From: Candidatus Dadabacteria bacterium UBA2774
GTDB lineage: Bacteria > Desulfobacterota_D > UBA1144 > Nemesobacterales > UBA2774
Length of the DNA stretch: 8,345 bases
NCBI GenBank assembly: GCA_002352485.1
Contig: DEIM01000105.1
Coordinates: 586-8,930 of the forward strand
Direction of reading: 5' to 3'
In this document: piece after piece, positions 1 to 6,871 of the stretch
How positions within the stretch are numbered: the first letter of the stretch is position 1
How the letters are laid out: each line of letters starts with the position of its first letter
Program-made: the position numbers and the translations under genes
The notes under the pieces: model-generated
Seen by the model: only the letters and a program-made list of their open reading frames with translations
The model's database searches: none
Told to the model about the DNA's origin: nothing

Positions 1-288
1 GATCAAATTATTTTACTTATACCATTAGAATGAGTTCACTTTTATAAGAAATAAAGTCTTACATGGTTTATAGGACTGTGCAAATTAAGTTAATCCGTTT
101 AAGACATCTACTGTTGTTATAGACTTAGCTTATAGTTTCAAGGGGCTTCTGACGGGATAAGACTATTAGATCCAGATTACTCAAGAGCCTAATTTAATAT
201 ATGCCAAATCCTTCTTTAATCTGACCCGAATAATCGGGTCTGCCCCGGACTAGCTCTTGCTTAAAAAGATATTAATGAACCAGGCTTA
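1..288. other. Non-coding region downstream of aspD
   Basis: This AT-rich stretch lies beyond the stop codon of aspD and runs to the window edge. I see no convincing coding region, tRNA-like structure or repeat family in it. Its one clear structure is the hairpin at 223-240, annotated separately. Whether a gene lies just left of the window cannot be told. Confidence 0.6.
223..240 (-). terminator. Hairpin after aspD, possible terminator without U-tract
   Basis: GACCCGA (223-229) and TCGGGTC (234-240) form a perfect 7-bp, GC-rich stem around a 4-base loop, about 49 bp past the aspD stop codon. The position fits the end of the aspT-aspD transcript. Neither strand shows a run of Ts directly after the stem, so a classic intrinsic terminator is not supported. 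It could instead be a 3'-end stabilising hairpin or a Rho-assisted site. Confidence 0.4.
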
Positions 289-1875
289 TTATGCTTTTGA
301 AGAATATTCCCCTTTAAATTCATCCATGATTTTTCTAACTGCCTGACCGATTGCCTGGTAACTGTGTTCAGTTAAATTTGCCAGGGAAACCCGGGCCGAA
401 GGGTGATCGACGTCAAAACCTTTGCCTGGTAGCAATACCACTCCGGTTTCATCCGCGAGGCGTGTGATAAACTCTGCGCCTGTATATTTTGTCATAAGCC
501 ATTTGGAAAATTTAGCGCCGTGCAGTTTAAGAGACAGCTCCTCAAGATCAATAATCGAATAGTAATCAACGCTGTTAGTATCAAAGTCAGGTGTATAGCC
601 TATGGCATTATGAAGTATCGCGTAGCGTCTTCTTATCAAGCGTTTCGCATCTGCTTTATAGTCTTGGCGCTCGTCCAGAATGTTCCCAATTGCAAACAGC
701 ATCATTTGCAGCTGCTGTGGACAAGATAGGCCTGCCGTATGGTTTAATGCGACAGCCCGGCTGTCGGCTACAAGGCGGTCTATGAACTTCAGCTCCCGTG
801 GTTTATCTGTAAGTGAGCTGTAGCGTTTATCAAGCCTTTTTTTGACAGTGACGGATAAATTCCCAATTAGGTTGTCGAATATATTATCGTTACCAAGAAC
901 TATAGTGCCCAGCCTCCACCCGGTTGCTCCGAAATATTTTGAAAACGAGTAGACGCAAAGCGTGTTATAAGGGCATACAGAGAAAATAGACAGGAAATCA
1001 TCGGCAAACGTGCCGTATACGTCATCTGTTACGATCATCAGGTCCGGTCTCTTTTTAGAAACCAGCTCAGAAAGACTTTTCAGCACAGTGTTGCTCATTT
1101 TTACGGACGGCGGGTTTGAAGGGTTTACCATAAAGAGCAGTTTTATTTCTGGGTCAAGGAGTTTCTTTAATTCTTTTTGCTGGACCTGCCATGACTTAGC
1201 TTCGTCTGCTTTGATATCAATTATTTCTAAGTCATAAGCGGGGATACGAGGAATTTCCAGATAAGGTGAGAAAATCGGCGTAATGATAGCTATCTTATCG
1301 CCTTTGACCAAGAGGCCATTTGACTTCATTGACTCGAATATATATGTCATTGCCGCGGTCCCGCCTTCTGTGGCAAAAATATCAAACTTTTCAGTCGGCA
1401 GTTTTGCCCCGCACATTTGATTAGATAGATAAACCTTCACAATGCGCTGGCAGAGTGGGAGCATCTTCGGAGGTACGGGGTAATTACAGCCTAAAAAGGC
1501 TTCTGTTATTTCATGCAGGAGCTCAGCCTTCTTAATCCCGAGATGGTCATCGGCAAACGATAGAACCGAGCTGATAAAATCTATGCCAGGAGAGCCTTCA
1601 TCATGGAGTGCGTAAGCGTCAAAACGTTCAACAATGCCCTCTTTGTCAGGCATCCCACCGAAGCTGGCGCTCAAATAGGAATAGGAACGCTCAGACTCCC
1701 TTAATGCGAAATCACCGACGCGCAAAAAAGCGTGGCGTGCCTGAGTGGCCAGGAAATTCGGATTCCCTCGACCGGCATTCAGCATCATTCTGTCTTTATC
1801 CGAGGTCGCCATCTTTATCAGCAGATCCTTGAATTCAAACGGGCTTAGATTTTCCAAGTCTTTCGGTAATGTCAT
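289..1875 (-). CDS. aspD: Aspartate 4-decarboxylase (aspartate beta-decarboxylase)
   Basis: A PLP-dependent fold-type I enzyme that converts L-aspartate to L-alanine and CO2 in the cytoplasm; the family also has aspartate aminotransferase activity. The 528-residue length fits the family, which is longer than ordinary aminotransferases. Visible signatures are the N-terminal GRGNPN (35-40), EGGTAAM (170-176) for the cofactor phosphate region, NPSNPPS (251-257), DDVYG (284-288) with the Asp/Tyr that contact the PLP ring, SFSKYFGATGWRLG (310-323) with Lys313 as the likely Schiff-base lysine, and PSARVSLANL (492-501) with Arg495 as the likely carboxylate-binding arginine. The ATG start has a strong GGGAGG ribosome site (complement of 1882-1887) six bases upstream. 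It follows aspT by 15 bp and is surely co-transcribed, so it supplies the alanine exported by AspT. All key residues I could check are present. Function is inferred from family motifs and the transporter partner; a plain aminotransferase is unlikely given the length and context. Confidence 0.93.
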   Translation of the reverse strand: MTLPKDLENLSPFEFKDLLIKMATSDKDRMMLNAGRGNPNFLATQARHAFLRVGDFALRESERSYSYLSASFGGMPDKEGIVERFDAYALHDEGSPGIDFISSVLSFADDHLGIKKAELLHEITEAFLGCNYPVPPKMLPLCQRIVKVYLSNQMCGAKLPTEKFDIFATEGGTAAMTYIFESMKSNGLLVKGDKIAIITPIFSPYLEIPRIPAYDLEIIDIKADEAKSWQVQQKELKKLLDPEIKLLFMVNPSNPPSVKMSNTVLKSLSELVSKKRPDLMIVTDDVYGTFADDFLSIFSVCPYNTLCVYSFSKYFGATGWRLGTIVLGNDNIFDNLIGNLSVTVKKRLDKRYSSLTDKPRELKFIDRLVADSRAVALNHTAGLSCPQQLQMMLFAIGNILDERQDYKADAKRLIRRRYAILHNAIGYTPDFDTNSVDYYSIIDLEELSLKLHGAKFSKWLMTKYTGAEFITRLADETGVVLLPGKGFDVDHPSARVSLANLTEHSYQAIGQAVRKIMDEFKGEYSSKA

Positions 1876-1879
1876 AATT

Positions 1880-1887
1880 CCCCTCCC
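1880..1887 (-). promoter_or_regulatory. Strong ribosome binding site of aspD
   Basis: The complement reads GGGAGGGG, placed four to six bases before the aspD ATG and lying entirely inside the 15-bp gap after the aspT stop. It suggests efficient independent initiation on aspD within a shared transcript. Confidence 0.75.
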
Positions 1888-1890
1888 ATT

Positions 1891-3600
1891 TTAAGTTGCG
1901 TTTTTAGTTACCAATGCCACAATGATCGGTCCCCAAAGGGTAAGCCAAATATTTGCAATCGCATATGTAGCAGTAAAAGCGACAACAGGCGTTGAGTTGC
2001 CTGCTTTTTCCAGAAGCGCCGCAAAACCCGGGTTGGCGCTCCTACCGCCCGCTATAGTTGCTAACAGCTCAATTGGGTTTTTTATCTTTAAAAGATAGTA
2101 GGAGATATAAAATGTTATTATCTGGGGAATAATCGTAACGCCTACTCCTAGGAGAAATAGCTCCGTGCCGTGCTCTTTAATTGCGGTCAGGGCCTGTGGT
2201 CCGGCTGTAATGCCCACCGTGGCCACAAACACTGCCAGGCCGAAATCTCGGAGAAAATTGGAGGCGCCCGACGGAAGTGCTCCGATTTGCGGATGACGAG
2301 AGCGGAGCCACCCGAAGACTAAACCAGACAGTAGACAACCGCCCCCGGAACCAATAGATATCGAAACGCCGAATATCTTGATCGTCACCATGCCGATCAG
2401 AACCCCGAGAGCCATTCCGATTCCGAAGCTTATGAAGTCTGTGAGTCTTGAGGCAGAAATTACCCGCCCTAGCTTTGAGGTAGTGCTATCAAGATCAGTG
2501 GGACGCCCTACAAGCTTTATTTCATCTCCCCTTCTCAATACCAGATCGTTATCGGGCTTAAGTTCTTCCCCCAGTCTCGAAACACCCCTGATAAATAATC
2601 CCCTGTGGTATTTATCTGCTGTTTCACTATGAAATTCTTCGACCGTCTCGCCGTCGACTTCTGGGTTATGTAAAACAATATCTCTTTCCTCTTCGGTCAG
2701 CTGCATTATTTCAGGTTTAGGCACTTCCTTTTCAAAGAGGTCATATTTTCTTGAAAAATTCTCAGACCTTGCAGTCACAGCGATAATGTCCCCAGCCTCT
2801 ACAACAGTGTCGGGTTTCATATCGAACAATTTATTACCCCGCATCAGCCCCTCTACTGCTATGCGGTCTTTACTGTCGAACAGATTATCGATTTTATGCC
2901 CTATAAACTTGGATGCCGGGAGAATTTCATAGACCCGCGTGTCTATATCCGGGATAGCCATAAATTGTCCGGGCTCAAGTTCAACATGACTTCCGGACAT
3001 TTTTTTCGCCAGTTTTTTAGCTTCTTCTCGGAGGTCCCATTTCATCATTGCGGGGAATATGCTCGCCAGCATAATTATCGGTCCGAACGAGCCGAATATA
3101 TAACACACTGCATAGCCGACTGCTATATTGGCCTGCATAACCTGTGTCGCTTGAGCGGAAAGGCCGAGCCTTGCGATCGCGTCGCTCGCGGTGCCGATCA
3201 AGGCGGATTGCGTCAAGCCTCCGGCGGCCAAGCCCGCAGCGGTGCCGCGGTCGAGCTGAAACATCCAGGCTGCAACCAGCACGCAAAGAAGACCGAGCAC
3301 GCATGTAATAGTCGCGGAAATCAGCTGAACAGCGGTTTCTCGGTTAAGAGAGCGGAAAAACTGGGGCCCGCCCTGGTATCCCACTGCATAGATAAAGAGC
3401 GCAAAGAAAATAGTGCCGATAGCAGGTGGCATCTTGATGCCGAGCTGACCGATTAACACTCCCATTATCAGAGAGCCCGCGATTCCGCCCAAGACGAATG
3501 TCTTTACGCGGAACTTACCAATAAAATAGCCCGACGCTATGGTTATGAATAAAATGAAAAGAGGGGATTCGATTAAAAGATGATACAGTTCGCTAATCAA
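1891..3600 (-). CDS. aspT: Aspartate:alanine antiporter AspT
   Basis: An inner-membrane exchanger of the aspartate:alanine exchanger family (TC 2.A.81) that imports aspartate in exchange for alanine. The 569 residues have the family plan: about five hydrophobic segments (8-190), a large cytoplasmic part (about 195-385) and a second hydrophobic half (about 387-565). The two membrane halves carry related motifs, VGYQGGPQ (73-80) and VGITAGPQ (462-469), and GGLTQSALIGTASDA (127-141) matches GGRSANPGFAALLEKAG (518-534) in position, as expected for the internal duplication. The cytoplasmic part holds two TrkA-C-like (RCK_C) domains, about 223-280 (ending EAGDIIAVTA) and 330-370 (RRGDEIKLVG). The start is TTG: no upstream ATG fits, the protein begins right at the first helix, and AAGGGG (complement of 3609-3614) sits eight bases before it. 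Together with aspD it forms an aspartate decarboxylation energy cycle. Related YidE/YbjL-type exchangers with other substrates are possible from sequence alone, but the aspD partner makes AspT the best call. Confidence 0.93.
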   Translation of the reverse strand: MISELYHLLIESPLFILFITIASGYFIGKFRVKTFVLGGIAGSLIMGVLIGQLGIKMPPAIGTIFFALFIYAVGYQGGPQFFRSLNRETAVQLISATITCVLGLLCVLVAAWMFQLDRGTAAGLAAGGLTQSALIGTASDAIARLGLSAQATQVMQANIAVGYAVCYIFGSFGPIIMLASIFPAMMKWDLREEAKKLAKKMSGSHVELEPGQFMAIPDIDTRVYEILPASKFIGHKIDNLFDSKDRIAVEGLMRGNKLFDMKPDTVVEAGDIIAVTARSENFSRKYDLFEKEVPKPEIMQLTEEERDIVLHNPEVDGETVEEFHSETADKYHRGLFIRGVSRLGEELKPDNDLVLRRGDEIKLVGRPTDLDSTTSKLGRVISASRLTDFISFGIGMALGVLIGMVTIKIFGVSISIGSGGGCLLSGLVFGWLRSRHPQIGALPSGASNFLRDFGLAVFVATVGITAGPQALTAIKEHGTELFLLGVGVTIIPQIITFYISYYLLKIKNPIELLATIAGGRSANPGFAALLEKAGNSTPVVAFTATYAIANIWLTLWGPIIVALVTKNAT

Positions 3601-3608
3601 TAAGCTTG

Positions 3609-3614
3609 CCCCTT
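3609..3614 (-). promoter_or_regulatory. Ribosome binding site supporting the aspT TTG start
   Basis: The complement reads AAGGGG and lies eight bases before the TTG at 3600-3598. It is the main reason for accepting a non-ATG start here, because no in-frame ATG lies near the beginning of the first membrane helix. Confidence 0.55.
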
Positions 3615-3663
3615 ATTAACTCCTCTACTGTAACGATATGTTAGAAGTGCCCAATCTACACAA

Positions 3664-3669
3664 ATTATA
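3664..3669 (-). promoter_or_regulatory. Possible -10 element for aspT-aspD
   Basis: The complement reads TATAAT, a perfect -10 hexamer, 63 bp before the aspT start in the 170-bp gap that separates aspT from the porin gene. No good -35 is found at 16-18 bp; a TTGGAC lies at 21 bp, which is too far for a standard sigma-70 promoter. AT-rich sequence gives such matches by chance. The 170-bp gap itself suggests aspT has its own promoter, but read-through from the porin gene is not excluded. Confidence 0.3.
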
Positions 3670-3770
3670 GTAAATAATAATTAAGAACTTGTCCAAAAAT
3701 TACTTCGCCCATTACCTATAAATAATTGATAAACCGGGCTAGTGTTATAAGATTGAATTTCAACCTATAT

Positions 3771-5039
3771 TTACAACTCCACCTCGAACTTAAACCCCAG
3801 TACGAGCGCGTCGTCAATATCTTCTCTGCCGCTAGGATGGAGAACGTACTGTATCTGAGGCTGCACAATCAGCCATTTTAATGCCTCCAACTTGTACGTA
3901 AGCTCGAGGACCGATTCGTAGTCCTGCTCCGGGAGGTCGTCGCTGTAATCGCCGATCAGAAAGCCGAAACCGGTTTTATCGTTATTGCGGTTTTTTATTA
4001 GGCCTACGTATGCGAGACCCCCTGCGTAGTAAAAGGGAAAAGAATTTATCTCTTCCTGAGGTGAATAGGTAATTACTGAAAAGAATATCAATCCCTGATT
4101 GTCGACATTGTTCTCCTTATACAGCATTTGCTGCATGAAGGAATAAAAACCGAAATTGTCCGATTTCGTCTTTCCTGGCTTACCAAAAACGTCGAATTCA
4201 CTCGTATCCAGAAGCATCCCCAGCTTGTAAGTGCCCGGAAGTCCGTACTTTGAGATATTGACCTTGGGGCTGTACCCGATCTCCCCTAGCCAAAGGGCTC
4301 CGCCGTCAAACGAGAAATCGAGCCCGTTATTATCTGCGTCTTTATTGTCAGGGTTCGACGTATACACGCCGGACATGATATAAAACTCGTTTGCGGGTTT
4401 GATTTTTATCCTTACACCCCACGCGGAAAAGGGATCGGGAGTGATGGTGGGAATGTTTTTCTTTATGCTCCCGGCGTTTGCATTAAATGCGGTATTGACG
4501 TAATACTCTAAAACGTCCAGGGTTGCAAACTCGGTAAGTGTTGCCATCCTTCCCGCGGCAACGTTCAGCTTGTCTCCGAAAAGAGACTGCTCCAAAAAAA
4601 GCTGATACAGGCGGTATGAATCTGCCCCGAATGTAAACCCGAGGTTCAGGTTAAAAACCTCAGAAACGTCAAACTCGTTTCCTATGTGCTCCTCCGAGAG
4701 GCTCCGCCCCGTAATCCAGGTGCCCGAGACGACAAATCTAAGTCCGTCAACGCCCGCGATTTTCTCCAGATCAAACTCTGAGCCTACAACCAGCTGACCC
4801 GCATATTCAAAGCCATTACTTTCGCCTCCAACGGGGTTTCCCAGAAAAGTAGTATGGTAATTCCCGAAAAACGTAATGCCCTTGTCCACGAGCTCCTTAC
4901 GCTTTCCACCCCAGCCGCCTGTCATGTACTCACTATCAAGCCATTTACTTAAGGTGCTTTTCTCGTTAGTCTGAGAAAATGCGTTGTTAGTCAGAGCGCA
5001 TAAAAAGAGAATGGATGAAACAATAATTAAAATTCTCAT
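3771..5039 (-). CDS. OprB-type carbohydrate-selective porin
   Basis: An outer-membrane beta-barrel porin for passive uptake of small solutes, classically sugars in the OprB family. Residues 1-22 are a signal peptide with probable cleavage after Ala-Phe-Ser (20-22). The mature N-terminus shows the family hallmark TGGWGGKRKELVDKGI (40-55), followed by alternating short amphipathic strands with Gly and aromatic residues, including GFEYAGQLVVGSEFDL (76-91). A later segment, DPFSAWGVRIKIKP, matches the OprB pattern of a WGVR strand. The 422-residue length is normal for the family. The last residue is Leu rather than the usual aromatic residue of barrel proteins (ending KFEVEL), a small oddity. The ATG start gives a perfect signal peptide but lacks a clear ribosome site. 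It stands 170 bp upstream of aspT on the same strand and has a candidate promoter upstream. Substrate is unknown; a role in aspartate entry would be inference from position only. Confidence 0.85.
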   Translation of the reverse strand: MRILIIVSSILFLCALTNNAFSQTNEKSTLSKWLDSEYMTGGWGGKRKELVDKGITFFGNYHTTFLGNPVGGESNGFEYAGQLVVGSEFDLEKIAGVDGLRFVVSGTWITGRSLSEEHIGNEFDVSEVFNLNLGFTFGADSYRLYQLFLEQSLFGDKLNVAAGRMATLTEFATLDVLEYYVNTAFNANAGSIKKNIPTITPDPFSAWGVRIKIKPANEFYIMSGVYTSNPDNKDADNNGLDFSFDGGALWLGEIGYSPKVNISKYGLPGTYKLGMLLDTSEFDVFGKPGKTKSDNFGFYSFMQQMLYKENNVDNQGLIFFSVITYSPQEEINSFPFYYAGGLAYVGLIKNRNNDKTGFGFLIGDYSDDLPEQDYESVLELTYKLEALKWLIVQPQIQYVLHPSGREDIDDALVLGFKFEVEL

Positions 5040-5125
5040 ATTAGGGTTTGCGAATAGCCTTATGTAACTGAAACTAAGTGAAAGAAGAGCCCAGATGCAT
5101 GAACTAAATTCTGTAATATATTAAG

Positions 5126-5153
5126 ATAATATCATCCTTACTATAATAGGCAA
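5126..5153 (-). promoter_or_regulatory. Candidate sigma-70-like promoter of the porin gene
   Basis: On the minus strand TTGCCT (complement of 5148-5153, four of six matches to the -35 consensus) is followed after 16 bp by TATTAT (complement of 5126-5131, five of six matches to the -10). Transcription would start near 5119, leaving a leader of about 80 bases before the porin ATG. It sits in the middle of the 224-bp gap before the gene. The call rests on hexamer matches alone. Confidence 0.4.
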
Positions 5154-5263
5154 TTTTAAGCTTCTCTATGGCGGCAAATATTCAGTAATTCCACACAGTT
5201 AAGCTCGAGCTGATGCGCCTAGTATACAATTCAGCATCTTAATAGTAATTTGAAGGATGTTTG

Positions 5264-5845
5264 TTAGGGCTTCCAGGGTGTGTAGTCAATATTATGGATT
5301 ATATCCATAGAATAACTGACTGAGCTTGAAAGCTTCTCGCCGTACTCGGCTACCCACTCGGGCGGCGCGTTTGAGTAAAAATCGTTCAGCGTCATCCATG
5401 CGCCCCCGCTTAATAGCCCGCCGTCAACGACGCTTACCAAAAAAGCGGTCATGTCGCCTCCGTCCATGGCGTTTATAATTTCACACTCGGCGTAGGAATG
5501 GGCATCATCGAGCACAGGGCTGCCCGTAACGCCTAACGTATAGGAAATGTTCTCAAACTTATCTCTCTCCCGGCCCGTATAGAAACCAAAGTCCTTCACA
5601 AGCCCGATCTGATCTTTCCTGAGAAGATGTATTGTGAATGCTTTACTGTAAGTTATAAATTCGTGCGTGTAATTGCCTTTCCAGATGCCCACCAGGAGCC
5701 TGGGGATAGTGTGAACGATAGAAGAAGTGACGGCTGTAACTGCAATCTGAGCGTTTACCTTGTCCTCCATGGAGCTTGCTATTACAACAACTGGGGAAAG
5801 TGTCCAAAAAGCGCCTGCTACAGAAGCTCCCTCTTCCTTACCCAT
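5264..5845 (-). CDS. Flavin reductase-like (FMN-binding split barrel) protein
   Basis: A 193-residue cytoplasmic protein of the flavin reductase-like domain family, whose members bind FMN and often pass reduced flavin to a partner monooxygenase or act on other substrates. The pattern is visible throughout: an N-terminal strand TLSPVVVIASS (15-25), NAQIAVTAVTSSIVHTIP (31-48) matching the conserved flavin-binding stretch, LLVGIWKGNYTHEFI (50-64), TIHLL (71-75), GRERDKFENI (91-100), and CEIINAMDGGDMTAFLVSVVDG (121-142) near the end. Many flavin reductases have a GDH motif in this last stretch; here it reads GDM, so the histidine is missing. No signal peptide is present. The ATG follows CTAAGG (complement of 5855-5860) by nine bases, and an in-frame stop lies shortly upstream, so the start is well bounded. 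It follows the DUF3943-like gene by 39 bp and is probably in its operon. No monooxygenase partner is in the window, so the electron acceptor is unknown. Confidence 0.8.
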   Translation of the reverse strand: MGKEEGASVAGAFWTLSPVVVIASSMEDKVNAQIAVTAVTSSIVHTIPRLLVGIWKGNYTHEFITYSKAFTIHLLRKDQIGLVKDFGFYTGRERDKFENISYTLGVTGSPVLDDAHSYAECEIINAMDGGDMTAFLVSVVDGGLLSGGAWMTLNDFYSNAPPEWVAEYGEKLSSSVSYSMDIIHNIDYTPWKP

Positions 5846-5854
5846 CGAATTTAG

Positions 5855-5860
5855 CCTTAG
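5855..5860 (-). promoter_or_regulatory. Ribosome binding site of the flavin reductase-like gene
   Basis: The complement reads CTAAGG, nine bases before the ATG at 5845. An overlapping tiny ATG frame starts a few bases further upstream but stops within about ten codons, so the 5845 ATG is the real start. Confidence 0.45.
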
Positions 5861-5884
5861 ATTTTCTCATAATGTTCACAGTAT

Positions 5885-6673
5885 TTACCAATTAAAAGCT
5901 ATTACTACCTGACCCGTGACGAGCGGGCCGAGATTAACTTTGTCTCTGTCGGGCACGATTATTTTTACCGGGTTTACTATATAACTCGCAGCTTTTAAAA
6001 ATCCGCTGTCCTGACTCTCGAGCCACTCCGAAGTCTCTTCAAGTATTACTCCTGCTGGTATGCCCACACCCGGTGTGACGATCAGGTCTTGTATAGATGG
6101 GGACTGTATAACTCCCTCTATCGTGTATTCAAAGAGCGTACTTTGAATTACAGACCCGAGCGCGGAGGTGTAAAAATTATATCCTTTAGCTCTGTAATAC
6201 AGGTACGAATAGGCTCCGAAAGCGGGGTGAGCTATCCAGTTAGTTTTAAAGCTGTCCCCGTCCTCCACTTCGAAATCACCCCTTTTCCTGTTTTTGTTCT
6301 GGAAACCGAAAATGTTTTTCCACCACCTGAAGGGATTGATCAGTACCTGTTTGTCCTTATTGGTTATATCCATCGTATTTACCTGAACGATGCGGACAAG
6401 CCAGAGTGTGAAGTAGACGTTTCGGGTGGCGCGAAGAAAATCCTCAAAATCGGCAAGGGATTTCCTGTCCGCCTCTTTATAAAATTCAATGTCGGTATTT
6501 CTATATTCTGCAGAGTCGATTAGAACGGAGCTGTTAACCGGGCTCATCAGTACCGGGGAAGTGTCGCCGAAAATAGTTTCAGCGCGGGCAATCCCAGCGG
6601 ATATTACAAATATGGGAGTTAGTAAAATTAAATAAAGCAAAGCGGTAAATAGCTTCTTCATCATTTGAGACAC
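5885..6673 (-). CDS. Exported DUF3943-like protein
   Basis: A 262-residue protein of unknown function. Residues 1-31 form a signal peptide with a KK pair, a hydrophobic core and an AxA-type site (Ala-Arg-Ala, 29-31), so it enters the Sec pathway. The C-terminal two thirds look like the DUF3943 family: NPFRWWKN (113-120), NWIAHPAFGAYSYLYYRAKG (145-164), a Gly/Ser stretch with FEYTIEG (181-187), and PSIQDLIVTPGVGIPAGVILEE (192-213). Short hydrophobic stretches within the domain suggest membrane association, possibly in the outer membrane or periplasm. The start is probably GTG, since AGGAAG (complement of 6679-6684) is five bases before it; ATG codons at 6664 and 6661 would shorten the protein by three or four residues and are an alternative with poorer spacing. 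It leads a probable two-gene operon with the flavin reductase-like gene and diverges from the pal-like gene. No function should be assumed; the family name itself is recalled from motifs rather than searched. Confidence 0.75.
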   Translation of the reverse strand: MSQMMKKLFTALLYLILLTPIFVISAGIARAETIFGDTSPVLMSPVNSSVLIDSAEYRNTDIEFYKEADRKSLADFEDFLRATRNVYFTLWLVRIVQVNTMDITNKDKQVLINPFRWWKNIFGFQNKNRKRGDFEVEDGDSFKTNWIAHPAFGAYSYLYYRAKGYNFYTSALGSVIQSTLFEYTIEGVIQSPSIQDLIVTPGVGIPAGVILEETSEWLESQDSGFLKAASYIVNPVKIIVPDRDKVNLGPLVTGQVVIAFNW

Positions 6674-6802
6674 CCGATCTTCCTAACCTCTTATAATATT
6701 AACATAAACGGGCTTGGAATTGGTACTAAAATCTTAAACGGCGTAAAATATCCAAAAGGCCTTTTTTATCGAAAAAATAATGTGTTTCAGATAAAAAATA
6801 GC

Positions 6803-6844
6803 TTGACTTAGCATATAAAATAATGTAATTATCTGGGGTATAAT
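6803..6844 (+). promoter_or_regulatory. Candidate promoter elements for pal-cpoB
   Basis: TTGACT (6803-6808, five of six matches to a -35) is followed after a short 15-bp spacer by TGTAAT (6824-6829, five of six matches to a -10). A perfect TATAAT lies further down at 6839-6844 without a clear -35 at the normal distance; from it transcription would start near 6851, only about 20 bases before the pal ATG. Either may be used, and which one is not decided by sequence alone. Confidence 0.45.
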
Positions 6845-6859
6845 ATTCCTAAATTCCGC

Positions 6860-6865
6860 AGGAGG
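6860..6865 (+). promoter_or_regulatory. Perfect Shine-Dalgarno of the pal-like gene
   Basis: AGGAGG, six bases before the ATG at 6872. This is the best ribosome site in the window, consistent with the high expression expected for an abundant envelope lipoprotein. Confidence 0.85.
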
Positions 6866-6871
6866 AGCTTA

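Larger units (their letters stand above)
6674..6871. promoter_or_regulatory. Divergent regulatory region between DUF3943-like and pal-like genes
   Basis: A 198-bp AT-rich intergenic region with start sites at both ends. It holds a perfect 12-bp palindrome AAAAGGCCTTTT (6754-6765), overlapping a T6-ATCG-A6 inverted repeat (6762-6777), roughly midway between the two genes. This is a plausible operator or intrinsically bent DNA. On the minus strand TATTAT (complement of 6693-6698) could serve as the -10 for the DUF3943-like gene, but no good -35 accompanies it. Confidence 0.45.

Noticed and set aside
1..288. Possible small gene or RNA left of aspD
   Set aside because: No frame with a start, ribosome site and reasonable length was seen, and no tRNA or riboswitch-like pattern could be recognised.
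520..1832. Several short plus-strand open frames across aspD
   Set aside because: All are antisense to the conserved PLP-enzyme frame and none has a ribosome site or a recognisable product.
3017..3304. Open frame of 95 codons on the minus strand inside aspT, in another frame
   Set aside because: Arginine-rich shadow of the GC-rich part of aspT; the aspT frame carries the conserved motifs here.
2896..3456. Open frame of 186 codons on the plus strand inside aspT
   Set aside because: It lies wholly antisense to the conserved AspT coding region, has a low-complexity, Cys/Arg/His-scattered composition and shows no recognisable domain or ribosome site.
5202..5211. 10-bp palindrome AGCTCGAGCT between the flavin reductase-like and porin genes
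   Set aside because: It has no loop or T-run for a terminator and is upstream of the candidate promoter; a single short palindrome is too little to call an operator.
5209..5238. Weak inverted repeat (GCTGA/TCAGC, GATGC/GCATC) after the flavin reductase-like gene
   Set aside because: The stems are only 5 bp with long loops and no T-tract, so it is not supported as a terminator.
6089..6523. Open frame of 144 codons on the plus strand inside the DUF3943-like gene
   Set aside because: It is antisense to a gene with a signal peptide and family motifs, and its own translation has no recognisable pattern.
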